A stretch of DNA of 6,883 bases from Acinetobacter sp. (GTDB taxonomy: Bacteria > Pseudomonadota > Gammaproteobacteria > Pseudomonadales > Moraxellaceae): assembly GCA_030152605.1 (NCBI GenBank), contig JASLJB010000370.1:1-6883 (forward strand), in the 5' to 3' direction. This document shows positions 1 to 6,167 of the stretch, in pieces. The notes beneath the pieces were generated by a model that worked only from the letters and a program-made list of their open reading frames with translations, was not told the origin of the DNA and ran no database searches. Numbering within the stretch: the stretch's first letter is position 1; each line of letters begins with the position of its first letter. Both the position numbers and the translations under genes were made by a program.

Positions 1-23
1 TTGTCATATTTTAAAACCACAAT
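1..23 (+). promoter_or_regulatory. Partial Pho box and -10 element upstream of pstS
   Basis: TTGTCAT at 1-7 matches 6 of 7 bases of the PhoB half-site CTGTCAT. It is followed after exactly 10 bases by CACAAT (18-23), a 4/6 match to the sigma-70 -10 hexamer. The same 10-base gap separates the last half-site and the -10 in the E. coli pstS promoter, where PhoB binding replaces a -35 element. No good second half-site lies downstream, so the partner repeat should lie just left of the window. PhoB control of pstS under phosphate starvation is established in related bacteria; here it is inferred from half a site only. Confidence 0.5.
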
Positions 24-103
24 GCAATTAATCAAGTACATCAACACAACAAGTGGCTGTGCTGAATCAATGGCACAACATGATTAATTTAAGAGAGAAA
101 AGA

Positions 104-1129
104 ATGCGCTTAAACCATATTGCACTTGCATTAGTTGTCACTGGGGCCGCTGTCGCAAGTACAGCCCATGCAGCTCGTGAAACCATCCAAATCGCGGGTT
201 CTTCTACAGTACTTCCATATGCAAGTATTGTGGCTGAGGAATTCGGTAATACTTTCCCTCAATTTAAAGCACCGGTTGTCGGTTCAGGCGGTAGCTCGGC
301 TGGTCTGAAACAGTTCTGTGCGGGTGTCGGTGACAACACCATCGATATCGCCAACGCGTCACGTAAAATTAAAGATACGGAAATCGCTGCATGTAAAAAA
401 GCGGGCGTAAACAAAATCTTAGAAATTAAAATCGGTTATGACGGTATCGTATTTGCTTCAAACGCAAGCAAAGCGGCTTATAAACTTCGTCCACAACATG
501 TCTTTGCTGCCTTGGCTGCTGAGTTACCATCTAACGGTAAAATGGTACCTAACCCGTATACACGCTGGAACCAAATCGACAGTTCTTTACCGAATGAGTT
601 GATTACGTTGGTGATCCCTGCATCGAATCACGGTACACGTGAAGTGTTCCAAGAGAAGATGGTTGAAGCAGGTTGTGAATCTTATGCTTACCTGAAAAAC
701 CTCGACAAAGATGCACGTAGCAAAGCTTGTTCGACCTTCCGTAAAGATGGCCGTGTGATCGAAATCGCGGGCGACTACACTGAAACTTTGGCACGTTTGA
801 AAACATCGCCGAATGCAGTCGGTGTCTTCGGTCTAGGCTTCTATGACCAAAACCGTGACAAACTCCGTGTTGCGACAGTCAATAACGTTGCACCGTCAGA
901 GCAAACTGTTCTAAACGGCACTTACCCAGTATCGCGTCCATTGTTCTTCTATGTGAAAGGCGAGCACTTAAAATCAATCAAAGGTCTTCAAGAATATACC
1001 GAGTACTTCCTGAACAAGAAAATCTCAGGCAAAGGCTCGAAACTCGACAAAGCCGGTTTGATCTCCATGTCTGATGCTGAACGCGCTAAAATTTTGGCTG
1101 CATTCAAAGCTGGACAAGGCGTAAAATAA
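104..1129 (+). CDS. pstS: Periplasmic phosphate-binding protein PstS of the Pst ABC transporter
   Basis: This gene encodes a 341-residue protein that binds inorganic phosphate in the periplasm and delivers it to the PstCA channel. I chose the ATG at 104 because it gives a classic signal peptide: MRLN, a hydrophobic core (residues 5-20), and an AHA cleavage site at 21-23. A purine-rich AAGAGAG (91-97) lies 6 bases upstream. An ATG at 80 and a GTG at 53 are in frame, but they only add a polar leader. Expected ligand-contact segments are visible: AGSST (31-35), GSGGSS (60-65), DIANASR (81-87) and SNHGTR (174-179). These fit the PstS-like class of substrate-binding proteins (SBP_bac / PBP-like domain). 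Four cysteines occur in the mature part (72, 98, 191, 209), unlike the cysteine-free E. coli PstS, and could form two disulphides. The gene is first in the pst cluster and is separated from pstC by a terminator hairpin. Family assignment is very secure. Confidence 0.97.
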   Translation: MRLNHIALALVVTGAAVASTAHAARETIQIAGSSTVLPYASIVAEEFGNTFPQFKAPVVGSGGSSAGLKQFCAGVGDNTIDIANASRKIKDTEIAACKKAGVNKILEIKIGYDGIVFASNASKAAYKLRPQHVFAALAAELPSNGKMVPNPYTRWNQIDSSLPNELITLVIPASNHGTREVFQEKMVEAGCESYAYLKNLDKDARSKACSTFRKDGRVIEIAGDYTETLARLKTSPNAVGVFGLGFYDQNRDKLRVATVNNVAPSEQTVLNGTYPVSRPLFFYVKGEHLKSIKGLQEYTEYFLNKKISGKGSKLDKAGLISMSDAERAKILAAFKAGQGVK

Positions 1130-1144
1130 TCTCAATTGGTCAGA

Positions 1145-1177
1145 AGCTGATGGTGGGTAGACCGCCATCGGCTTTTT
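1145..1177 (+). terminator. Hairpin terminator between pstS and pstC
   Basis: A 12-bp stem pairs 1145-1156 with 1162-1173, including two G-U pairs, around a 5-base loop (1157-1161). It runs into a T-tract (1173-1177). It begins 15 bases after the pstS stop. Only five Ts follow the stem before a G, so it may be leaky. Partial termination here would leave more pstS mRNA than pstCAB mRNA, which suits the excess of binding protein over membrane complex usual in ABC importers. Confidence 0.75.
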
Positions 1178-1224
1178 GTATTAAGCAGAGTTTTTTCTAA
1201 AAAATAAAATCGAAAAAACGCAGT

Positions 1225-1228
1225 GGAG
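1225..1228 (+). promoter_or_regulatory. Ribosome binding site of pstC
   Basis: GGAG lies 5 bases before the ATG at 1234 and supports that start. Between the upstream terminator and this site (1178-1224) the DNA is A/T-rich, with no clear -35/-10 pair and no Pho-box half-site, so I do not call a separate pstC promoter. Confidence 0.7.
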
Positions 1229-1233
1229 CATAC

Positions 1234-2613
1234 ATGAATCTGCTACTTATTGGTGTGTTGTTGGCGCTGGTCGCAATTGCATATCAAATTGGACTCAGAA
1301 AAAGTCGAAATATTGTGGGCAAGGGTAATAACTCTGCCACGCTGCATTCACGGCCCGGTTACTATGGGGCGTTGGTGGCACTGTGGTGCGGTATTCCGTC
1401 TTTTTTAATCTTAATTGTTTGGAACTTGGTTGAACCCAACATCCTCAAACACTTAATCTTGAATAACATTCCTGCTTCAGTCGCAGCGTCTCTCGATCAA
1501 TCTGAGCTACAAGTCTTGATTCAGCGTGTTAAAGCCATTGCGTCTGGGTTTGGGGTCAGTAACCAAGCACAAGCCTACGAAATTGCAGCCGCGTCAGAGT
1601 TGAAAAAGTTTCAAACCATTGGTGCTTTTGCCAAAGTCGCCGTGGTGGTATGTAGTGCGCTATTGGGTTTGATCTGGGCCAAGAAAGCCATCAGTCAACA
1701 TTATCGTGCACGTAACCAAGTTGAGAAAAGTATCAATGTCGCGTTGGCGCTATGTTCAGGCGTGGCGATCCTCACCACCATCGGCATCGTGATGTCGATG
1801 TTCAGTGAGGCGATGCGTTTCTTTAACTTTGTCAGTCCCTTAGATTTCTTCTTTGGCACCGAGTGGAATCCAGGCTTTAGCACCTCAGGCAATGCAGAAG
1901 GCAGCTATGGCTTGCTACCATTACTCTGGGGCACGCTCATGGTCAGTATCATCGCCTTATTGGTGGCGGTACCGGTCGGCCTGATGATTGCGATCTATTT
2001 GGCAGAGTATGCTTCACCACGTCTTAGAGCGTGGGCAAAACCGATTATTGAAATTTTGGCCGGTATCCCGACGATTGTGTATGGGGTGTTCGCTTTGATG
2101 GTGATCGGGCCATTCTTCAAAATGGCAGGCGACCTGGTCGGGATTAACATCAATGCCACCAGTGCTTTGACTGCCGGCTTTGTGATGGGGATCATGATTA
2201 TCCCATTCGTGTCTTCACTGTCGGATGACATCATCACCCAAGTGCCACGTTCATTACGTGATGGCTCATTAGGTCTGGGTGCGACCAAATCTGAAACCAT
2301 TCGCCGTGTGGTGATGCCTGCTGCATTACCCGGCATTATTGGTGCATTTTTGTTGGCTGCATCGCGCGCCATTGGTGAAACCATGATCGTGGTGTTGGCG
2401 GCAGGTAATAGTCCATTGCTGCATGTCAATCCACTCGAAGCGGTGTCCACAGTGACCATTACCATTGTCAATCAATTGACTGGCGATACCGACTTTGCCA
2501 GCCCACAGGCATTGGTGGCGTTTGCGTTGGGTTTAACCCTGTTTGTGATCACCCTAGGCCTCAATATTGTTGCACTTTATATTGTGCGTAAATACCGCGA
2601 GCAATACGAATGA
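1234..2613 (+). CDS. pstC: Phosphate ABC transporter permease PstC, long form with N-terminal extension
   Basis: This gene encodes a 459-residue inner-membrane protein that with PstA forms the phosphate channel. The C-terminal half (about 225-455) is the ABC permease core (BPD_transp_1), with helices near 229-258, 274-296, 311-330, 365-388 and 426-451. Its cytoplasmic EAA-type coupling loop is SLGLGATKSETIRRVVMPAA at 345-364, followed by LPGI, and would dock on PstB. The first 200 residues are extra relative to the roughly 320-residue E. coli PstC. They hold hydrophobic helices near 1-20, 43-65, 130-149 and 167-190 and a soluble stretch (about 69-128), resembling the extension described as DUF3708. 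The role of the extension is unknown to me. The stop overlaps the pstA start as ATGA (2610-2613), which points to translational coupling. A 158-codon antisense reading frame inside this gene looks like a shadow. Confidence 0.95.
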   Translation: MNLLLIGVLLALVAIAYQIGLRKSRNIVGKGNNSATLHSRPGYYGALVALWCGIPSFLILIVWNLVEPNILKHLILNNIPASVAASLDQSELQVLIQRVKAIASGFGVSNQAQAYEIAAASELKKFQTIGAFAKVAVVVCSALLGLIWAKKAISQHYRARNQVEKSINVALALCSGVAILTTIGIVMSMFSEAMRFFNFVSPLDFFFGTEWNPGFSTSGNAEGSYGLLPLLWGTLMVSIIALLVAVPVGLMIAIYLAEYASPRLRAWAKPIIEILAGIPTIVYGVFALMVIGPFFKMAGDLVGININATSALTAGFVMGIMIIPFVSSLSDDIITQVPRSLRDGSLGLGATKSETIRRVVMPAALPGIIGAFLLAASRAIGETMIVVLAAGNSPLLHVNPLEAVSTVTITIVNQLTGDTDFASPQALVAFALGLTLFVITLGLNIVALYIVRKYREQYE

Positions 2614-4004
2614 GTAGATCAAATACATCGTCTGCGGATCAAAATGTATTTGATCCACAAGCAGCTGCCGAGTTACGTGACAAGCGTAAGGCAACCATCC
2701 AAAAAACCCTGGCCAAGCGTCACCGCAAAGAAAATACCTTTCGGATCTTTGGCTTTGGTGCGGTCATGCTCGGTTTGGCCTTTGTGGCGCTACTATTTAG
2801 CAGCATTTTATATAAAGGCCTGCCAGCATTTTGGCAAGCCAGTATGTCAGTACCGATCTATTTTGATCCTAAAATTATCGATGCTGGTCCGCCGCCGGTT
2901 CAAGTCAAAACTGAAACACCGGCACAATTCCAAGATCGCTACATCGACTGGCAAACCAAAATGGGCATGGCAGATTGGGATGCAGTGATCGTAAATGGCA
3001 TCCTGTCTAAAGATCCTGCACTGGCCAAAGATCGCGAAACCTTGTCGAGTTTATACACCAGCTCTGAGACCTATCGTATCCGCGATATGTTGTTTAAAGA
3101 TCCAGCTTTACTCGGTAAAACCGTGACTTTGAAGTTATTGGCAGATGCCAATGTCGATGTCTGGGTTGCAGGCAGTATCGATCGCAGCTTGCCGGATGAA
3201 CAGCAGCAGCTCGGTCCGGAAATCCGTACTTTGGTCGATCGTATGCATGATCAGGGCCTGATCGAACGTACCTTCAATACCCAATTATTTGTCAATCCAG
3301 ACTCGCGTAGTTCTCCAGCCACCGCAGGTTTGGCGGGTGCCTTTATGGGCTCGTTATTTATGATGTTGATCGTGATCTTTATTTCCATCCCGATCGGCGT
3401 GGCCAGTGCGATTTATCTCGAAGAATTTGCCAAGAAAAACTGGTTGACTGACATCGTTGAAGTCAACATCAACAACTTGGCTGCTGTACCTTCGATCGTA
3501 TTTGGTCTATTGGGTGCATCAATCTTTATTAGCTGGATGCATCTGCCAATTTCAGCACCCTTGGTCGGTGGTTTGGTTTTGAGTTTGATGACTTTGCCGA
3601 CCGTGATCATTACCACACGTGCCTCACTTAAAGCCGTACCTCCTTCGATTCGTCAGGCGGCATTGGGTTTGGGCGCATCAAAAGTTCAGACCGTATTTCA
3701 CCACACCTTACCATTGGCCTTACCGGGTATTTTGACGGGTGCCATTATCGGTGTTGCGCAAGCCTTGGGTGAAACCGCACCATTGTTGTTGATCGGGATG
3801 AGCGCCTTTGTCGCCAGCGTACCGATGTCACCCTTGGATCAATCGACCGCATTACCTGTGCAAGTGTTTTTATGGCAGGGCAATGAGTTGCGTAACTTCT
3901 TTGAAGGCCGAACCGCCGCAGCGATTATTGTGCTGTTAGCGTTAATGATTGGTCTAAATAGTTTTGCGATTTGGTTACGTAAGAAATTTGAAGTGCGCTG
4001 GTAA
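2610..4004 (+). CDS. pstA: Phosphate ABC transporter permease PstA, long form with large periplasmic domain
   Basis: This gene encodes a 464-residue inner-membrane partner of PstC. A polar, basic N-terminus (1-44) leads into a first helix (about 45-68). A soluble segment of about 170 residues (69-240) follows and by topology should be periplasmic. It is rich in charged residues and resembles the DUF3333 extension found on some PstA proteins. The permease core follows, with helices near 243-270, 286-309, 315-336, 372-395 and 435-457. The EAA-type loop is ALGLGASKVQTVFHHTLPLA at 351-370, then LPGI, and contacts PstB. E. coli PstA is about 296 residues and lacks the big domain. Start choice: the ATG overlaps the pstC stop by 4 bases, with only a weak CGAG (2598-2601) upstream, so translation probably depends on ribosomes finishing pstC. 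pstB follows after 13 bases. Confidence 0.95.
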   Translation: MSRSNTSSADQNVFDPQAAAELRDKRKATIQKTLAKRHRKENTFRIFGFGAVMLGLAFVALLFSSILYKGLPAFWQASMSVPIYFDPKIIDAGPPPVQVKTETPAQFQDRYIDWQTKMGMADWDAVIVNGILSKDPALAKDRETLSSLYTSSETYRIRDMLFKDPALLGKTVTLKLLADANVDVWVAGSIDRSLPDEQQQLGPEIRTLVDRMHDQGLIERTFNTQLFVNPDSRSSPATAGLAGAFMGSLFMMLIVIFISIPIGVASAIYLEEFAKKNWLTDIVEVNINNLAAVPSIVFGLLGASIFISWMHLPISAPLVGGLVLSLMTLPTVIITTRASLKAVPPSIRQAALGLGASKVQTVFHHTLPLALPGILTGAIIGVAQALGETAPLLLIGMSAFVASVPMSPLDQSTALPVQVFLWQGNELRNFFEGRTAAAIIVLLALMIGLNSFAIWLRKKFEVRW

Positions 4005-4005
4005 A

Positions 4006-4010
4006 AGAGG
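4006..4010 (+). promoter_or_regulatory. Ribosome binding site of pstB (first start)
   Basis: AGAGG lies 7 bases before the ATG at 4018 and just after the pstA stop. It supports translation of the long form of PstB. Confidence 0.65.
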
Positions 4011-4017
4011 TCACAAT

Positions 4018-4935
4018 ATGAATACTGTAGAAACTAAGCATTCCTTAGAAAAAAAGGATCACACCGTGAATCACCAACACTCGCAATTTACGTCCACTCA
4101 AACTGAGCCGAAGCATAAAGGTACGTCTTTTGTGTCTCAGTTTGATTCCGGCGCTTCAAGCAAAAAAGAAAAGAACACCACAGTTAAAATCAGTGCCCAA
4201 GATGTCCATGTTTACTATGGTGAAGCTGAGGCGATCAAAGGGATTGACTTGGAAGTGTATGAAAATGAAGTCATCGCTTTTATTGGACCATCTGGGTGTG
4301 GTAAGTCTACTTTCTTGCGGACCTTAAACCGTATGAATGACACCATCGATATCTGTCGGGTCACGGGTAAAGTCACCTTGGACAACCAAGATATCTATGA
4401 TCCAAACTTGGACGTGGTGTTATTGCGCGCTCAAGTCGGGATGGTGTTTCAGAAGCCGAATCCATTTCCAAAGTCGATCTTTGATAACGTCGCCTATGGC
4501 CCGAAATTACATGGCTTAGCACGTGATAAATACGACTTAGAAGAAATCGTTGAAAACAGCCTACGCAAAGCCGGTCTGTGGGATGAAGTCAAAGACCGTT
4601 TGGCACAACCAGGAACAGGGCTTTCTGGTGGTCAGCAGCAACGTCTGTGTATTGCACGGACCATTGCGGTCAGTCCTGAAGTGATCTTGATGGATGAGCC
4701 ATGTTCAGCGCTCGATCCGATCGCTACTGCAAAAGTTGAAGAGCTGATCTCTGAGTTGTCCAAGCAATACACCATTGCGATCGTGACTCACTCCATGCAA
4801 CAGGCGGCACGGGTTTCAGATCGGACGGCGTATTTCCATTTGGGTGACTTGATCGAAGTCAACTCGACTGAAAAAGTCTTTACCCAACCTGAGCACCAAC
4901 TCACCGAAGCTTATATTACAGGTCGCTTTGGTTAA
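4018..4935 (+). CDS. pstB: Phosphate import ATP-binding protein PstB with polar N-terminal tail
   Basis: This 305-residue cytoplasmic ATPase powers phosphate import by docking on PstC and PstA. All nucleotide-binding elements are present: Walker A GPSGCGKST (90-98), Q-loop Gln145 in VFQKPNPFP, signature LSGGQQQ (202-208), Walker B VILMDE (222-227), D-loop SALD (230-233) and the switch His258 in VTHSM. KPNPFPKSIFDNVAYG (146-161) is characteristic of PstB. The ABC domain starts near residue 55. The first 55 residues are polar and low in complexity, rich in Ser, Thr, Lys, Gln and His, and are not part of the roughly 257-residue E. coli protein. A GTG at 4066 (codon 17) has its own good AAGGA, so a shorter form of 289 residues is possible. 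An open frame extends upstream to 3964, but that would overlap pstA by 41 bases, and I reject it. Confidence 0.96.
   Translation: MNTVETKHSLEKKDHTVNHQHSQFTSTQTEPKHKGTSFVSQFDSGASSKKEKNTTVKISAQDVHVYYGEAEAIKGIDLEVYENEVIAFIGPSGCGKSTFLRTLNRMNDTIDICRVTGKVTLDNQDIYDPNLDVVLLRAQVGMVFQKPNPFPKSIFDNVAYGPKLHGLARDKYDLEEIVENSLRKAGLWDEVKDRLAQPGTGLSGGQQQRLCIARTIAVSPEVILMDEPCSALDPIATAKVEELISELSKQYTIAIVTHSMQQAARVSDRTAYFHLGDLIEVNSTEKVFTQPEHQLTEAYITGRFG
4054..4058 (+). promoter_or_regulatory. Possible second ribosome binding site inside pstB
   Basis: AAGGA lies 7 bases before an in-frame GTG at 4066, a spacing as good as that of the upstream ATG. It could direct an alternative start giving PstB without its first 16 residues. 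A match to a short purine motif in an A-rich stretch can also arise by chance. Confidence 0.35.
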
Positions 4936-4954
4936 TTCGATGCGACATGCCTTG

Positions 4955-4979
4955 AAAAGAGCCATAAGGCTCTTTTTTT
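4955..4979 (+). terminator. Terminator after pstB
   Basis: A 9-bp perfect stem pairs AAAAGAGCC (4955-4963) with GGCTCTTTT (4968-4976) around an ATAA loop. It ends in seven consecutive Ts (4973-4979). It lies 19 bases after the pstB stop and marks the end of the pst operon, so sohB is probably transcribed separately. The A-run on the left arm could also allow some termination on the opposite strand. Confidence 0.9.
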
Positions 4980-5010
4980 GCATATGATTAGAAGTTTTAT
5001 GAAAAGCACA

Positions 5011-5050
5011 TTGAAATTCGGGCAGATCAGCCTAATCTAAGCACTATAAA
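5011..5050 (+). promoter_or_regulatory. Candidate promoter region of sohB
   Basis: The 97 bases between the pstB terminator and sohB must hold its promoter if the terminator is effective. TTGAAA (5011-5016) resembles a -35 and TAATCT (5033-5038) sits 16 bases later, but is a poor -10. TATAAA (5045-5050) is a better -10 but has no -35 at the proper distance. The exact promoter is unresolved. Confidence 0.3.
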
Positions 5051-5076
5051 TACGCATCTACGAGAAAAAATTATTT

Positions 5077-6039
5077 ATGTTATTTCATCTGCCTAAGTTA
5101 CCTGCTGAGATTCGTATCAGCCATTTAAACGCTCGCATTAATGAGCAAAGAAAAAAAATTGCTCAGACCACTTGTTCTAAATTAGAGCTTTTGCAACTAT
5201 CGCAACAATTGAGCAAAGAGGCTCGTAGTCGTAAGAAAAACAATCAAAAGGTTTATGTACTGGACTTTAAGGGCGATACCCAAGCTTCAGCGGTTGAAAA
5301 CCTACGTGAAGAAGTGACTTTGATTTTGGCCACGGCCAAAGCCGGTCGTGATCGTGTGCTGCTACGTCTCGAAAGCCCAGGCGGCATGGTACATGGCTAT
5401 GGTCTAGCAGCATCACAATTGGTACGTCTACGTGATGCCGGTTTCCATCTCACCATTTGCGTGGATAAAGTCGCAGCCAGTGGTGGATATATGATGGCCT
5501 GTATCGCCAATGAGATCGTCTCTGCACCATTTGCGATCTTGGGATCGATCGGTGTGGTGGCACAAGTGCCAAACTTTAATCGCTTACTCAAAGAACACCA
5601 TGTTGATTTTGAACTGTATACCGCAGGTCAATACAAACGTACCGTGACCATGTTTGGTGAAAACACCGAAGAAGGTAAAAACAAGTTCGAAGAAGAGTTG
5701 CAACAAACGCACGTCTTGTTTAAACACTTTGTGGAAAAATATCGTCCAAAACTGAATGTGGAAAATGTCGCTACCGGTGAGCACTGGTATGGTCAGGATG
5801 CACAGGAGTTAAATCTGGTCGATGAGATCAAAACATCGGATGAATATTTACTCAGCCTGTTGCCACTCCACGATGTTTATGCGATTCAAACCCGCCGTAA
5901 ACCGACTTTGGGTGAGAAACTTGGATTACAAGCCGCCCAAGTTGCGGATCATTTGATTCCGGTGGTGATGAACAAAGTGATCAATAGCTTGAGCAGTGCC
6001 AATCAATCCTTGGTTCAGTTACGCGATCCAAAACTTTAA
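5077..6039 (+). CDS. sohB: S49-family serine protease SohB, without the usual N-terminal membrane anchor
   Basis: This gene encodes a 320-residue peptidase of the signal-peptide-peptidase (SppA/ClpP-fold) group. VYVLDFKGD (59-67) opens the conserved domain. RLESPGGMVHGYGLAASQL (97-115) forms the oxyanion/substrate region. The nucleophile is Ser135 in VAASGGYMMA, and the general base is Lys187 in AGQYKRT. The 52-residue gap between them equals that of the Ser147/Lys199 pair in B. subtilis SppA. VATGEHWYGQDA (231-242) is also SohB-like. E. coli SohB is about 349 residues and begins with a transmembrane helix. Here residues 1-58 are charged, probably helical (LSQQLSKEARSRKK), and show no such helix. 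An in-frame TAA at 5047-5049, with no start codon between it and the ATG, shows the protein cannot begin earlier. The Shine-Dalgarno is weak (CGAGA near 5061-5065). The physiological substrate is unknown; E. coli sohB was found as a multicopy suppressor of a degP (htrA) defect. Confidence 0.93.
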   Translation: MLFHLPKLPAEIRISHLNARINEQRKKIAQTTCSKLELLQLSQQLSKEARSRKKNNQKVYVLDFKGDTQASAVENLREEVTLILATAKAGRDRVLLRLESPGGMVHGYGLAASQLVRLRDAGFHLTICVDKVAASGGYMMACIANEIVSAPFAILGSIGVVAQVPNFNRLLKEHHVDFELYTAGQYKRTVTMFGENTEEGKNKFEEELQQTHVLFKHFVEKYRPKLNVENVATGEHWYGQDAQELNLVDEIKTSDEYLLSLLPLHDVYAIQTRRKPTLGEKLGLQAAQVADHLIPVVMNKVINSLSSANQSLVQLRDPKL

Positions 6040-6113
6040 TTGCCGTAGCGGTTGTTAGCAATGCATAAATGAATGGTCAACATCTTCTAGGCAGTACAGC
6101 GTAAAAGAGAATT

Positions 6114-6149
6114 AAAAAGCAGTGTCCTCGATCGGGGCACTACTTTTTT
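6114..6149. terminator. Bidirectional terminator between convergent genes
   Basis: AAAAAG (6114-6119) pairs with CTTTTT (6143-6148). After one C/A mismatch, AGTGTCC (6121-6127) pairs with GGGCACT (6135-6141), including one G-U pair, around a 7-base loop. Six Ts (6144-6149) serve the plus strand, and the A-run at 6114-6118 becomes a T-tract for the minus strand. It lies 75 bases after the sohB stop and 18 bases beyond the stop of the minus-strand gene, so it can end both transcripts. The rest of the gap, 6040-6113, shows no gene or clear signal. Confidence 0.8.
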
Positions 6150-6167
6150 GTGCATTTGATGTATTGA

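Noticed and set aside
53..103. Longer PstS starting at GTG 53 or ATG 80
   Set aside because: The added residues are polar and precede an already complete signal peptide starting at 104. The GTG at 53 has no Shine-Dalgarno of note. ATG 80 is not fully excluded because its leader is basic, but ATG 104 has the better purine-rich site and n-region.
1178..1224. Separate promoter or Pho box for pstCAB
   Set aside because: The stretch is A/T-rich but has neither a CTGTCAT-like half-site nor a -35/-10 pair at 16-18 bases that I would defend.
1995..2471. Antisense open frame of 158 codons inside pstC
   Set aside because: It lies entirely opposite a conserved permease core. Its product has no recognisable domain, and its Thr/Ile/Met/Pro-rich composition is what antisense translation of hydrophobic codons produces. 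I saw no ribosome site for it.
2644..2988. Alternate-frame 114-codon ORF within pstA
   Set aside because: It overlaps pstA completely in another frame, has no recognisable motif, and the pstA frame is clearly the coding one.
3964..4017. PstB start at ATG 3964
   Set aside because: It would overlap the end of pstA by 41 bases and add residues with no family support, while ATG 4018 has a good ribosome site directly after the pstA stop.
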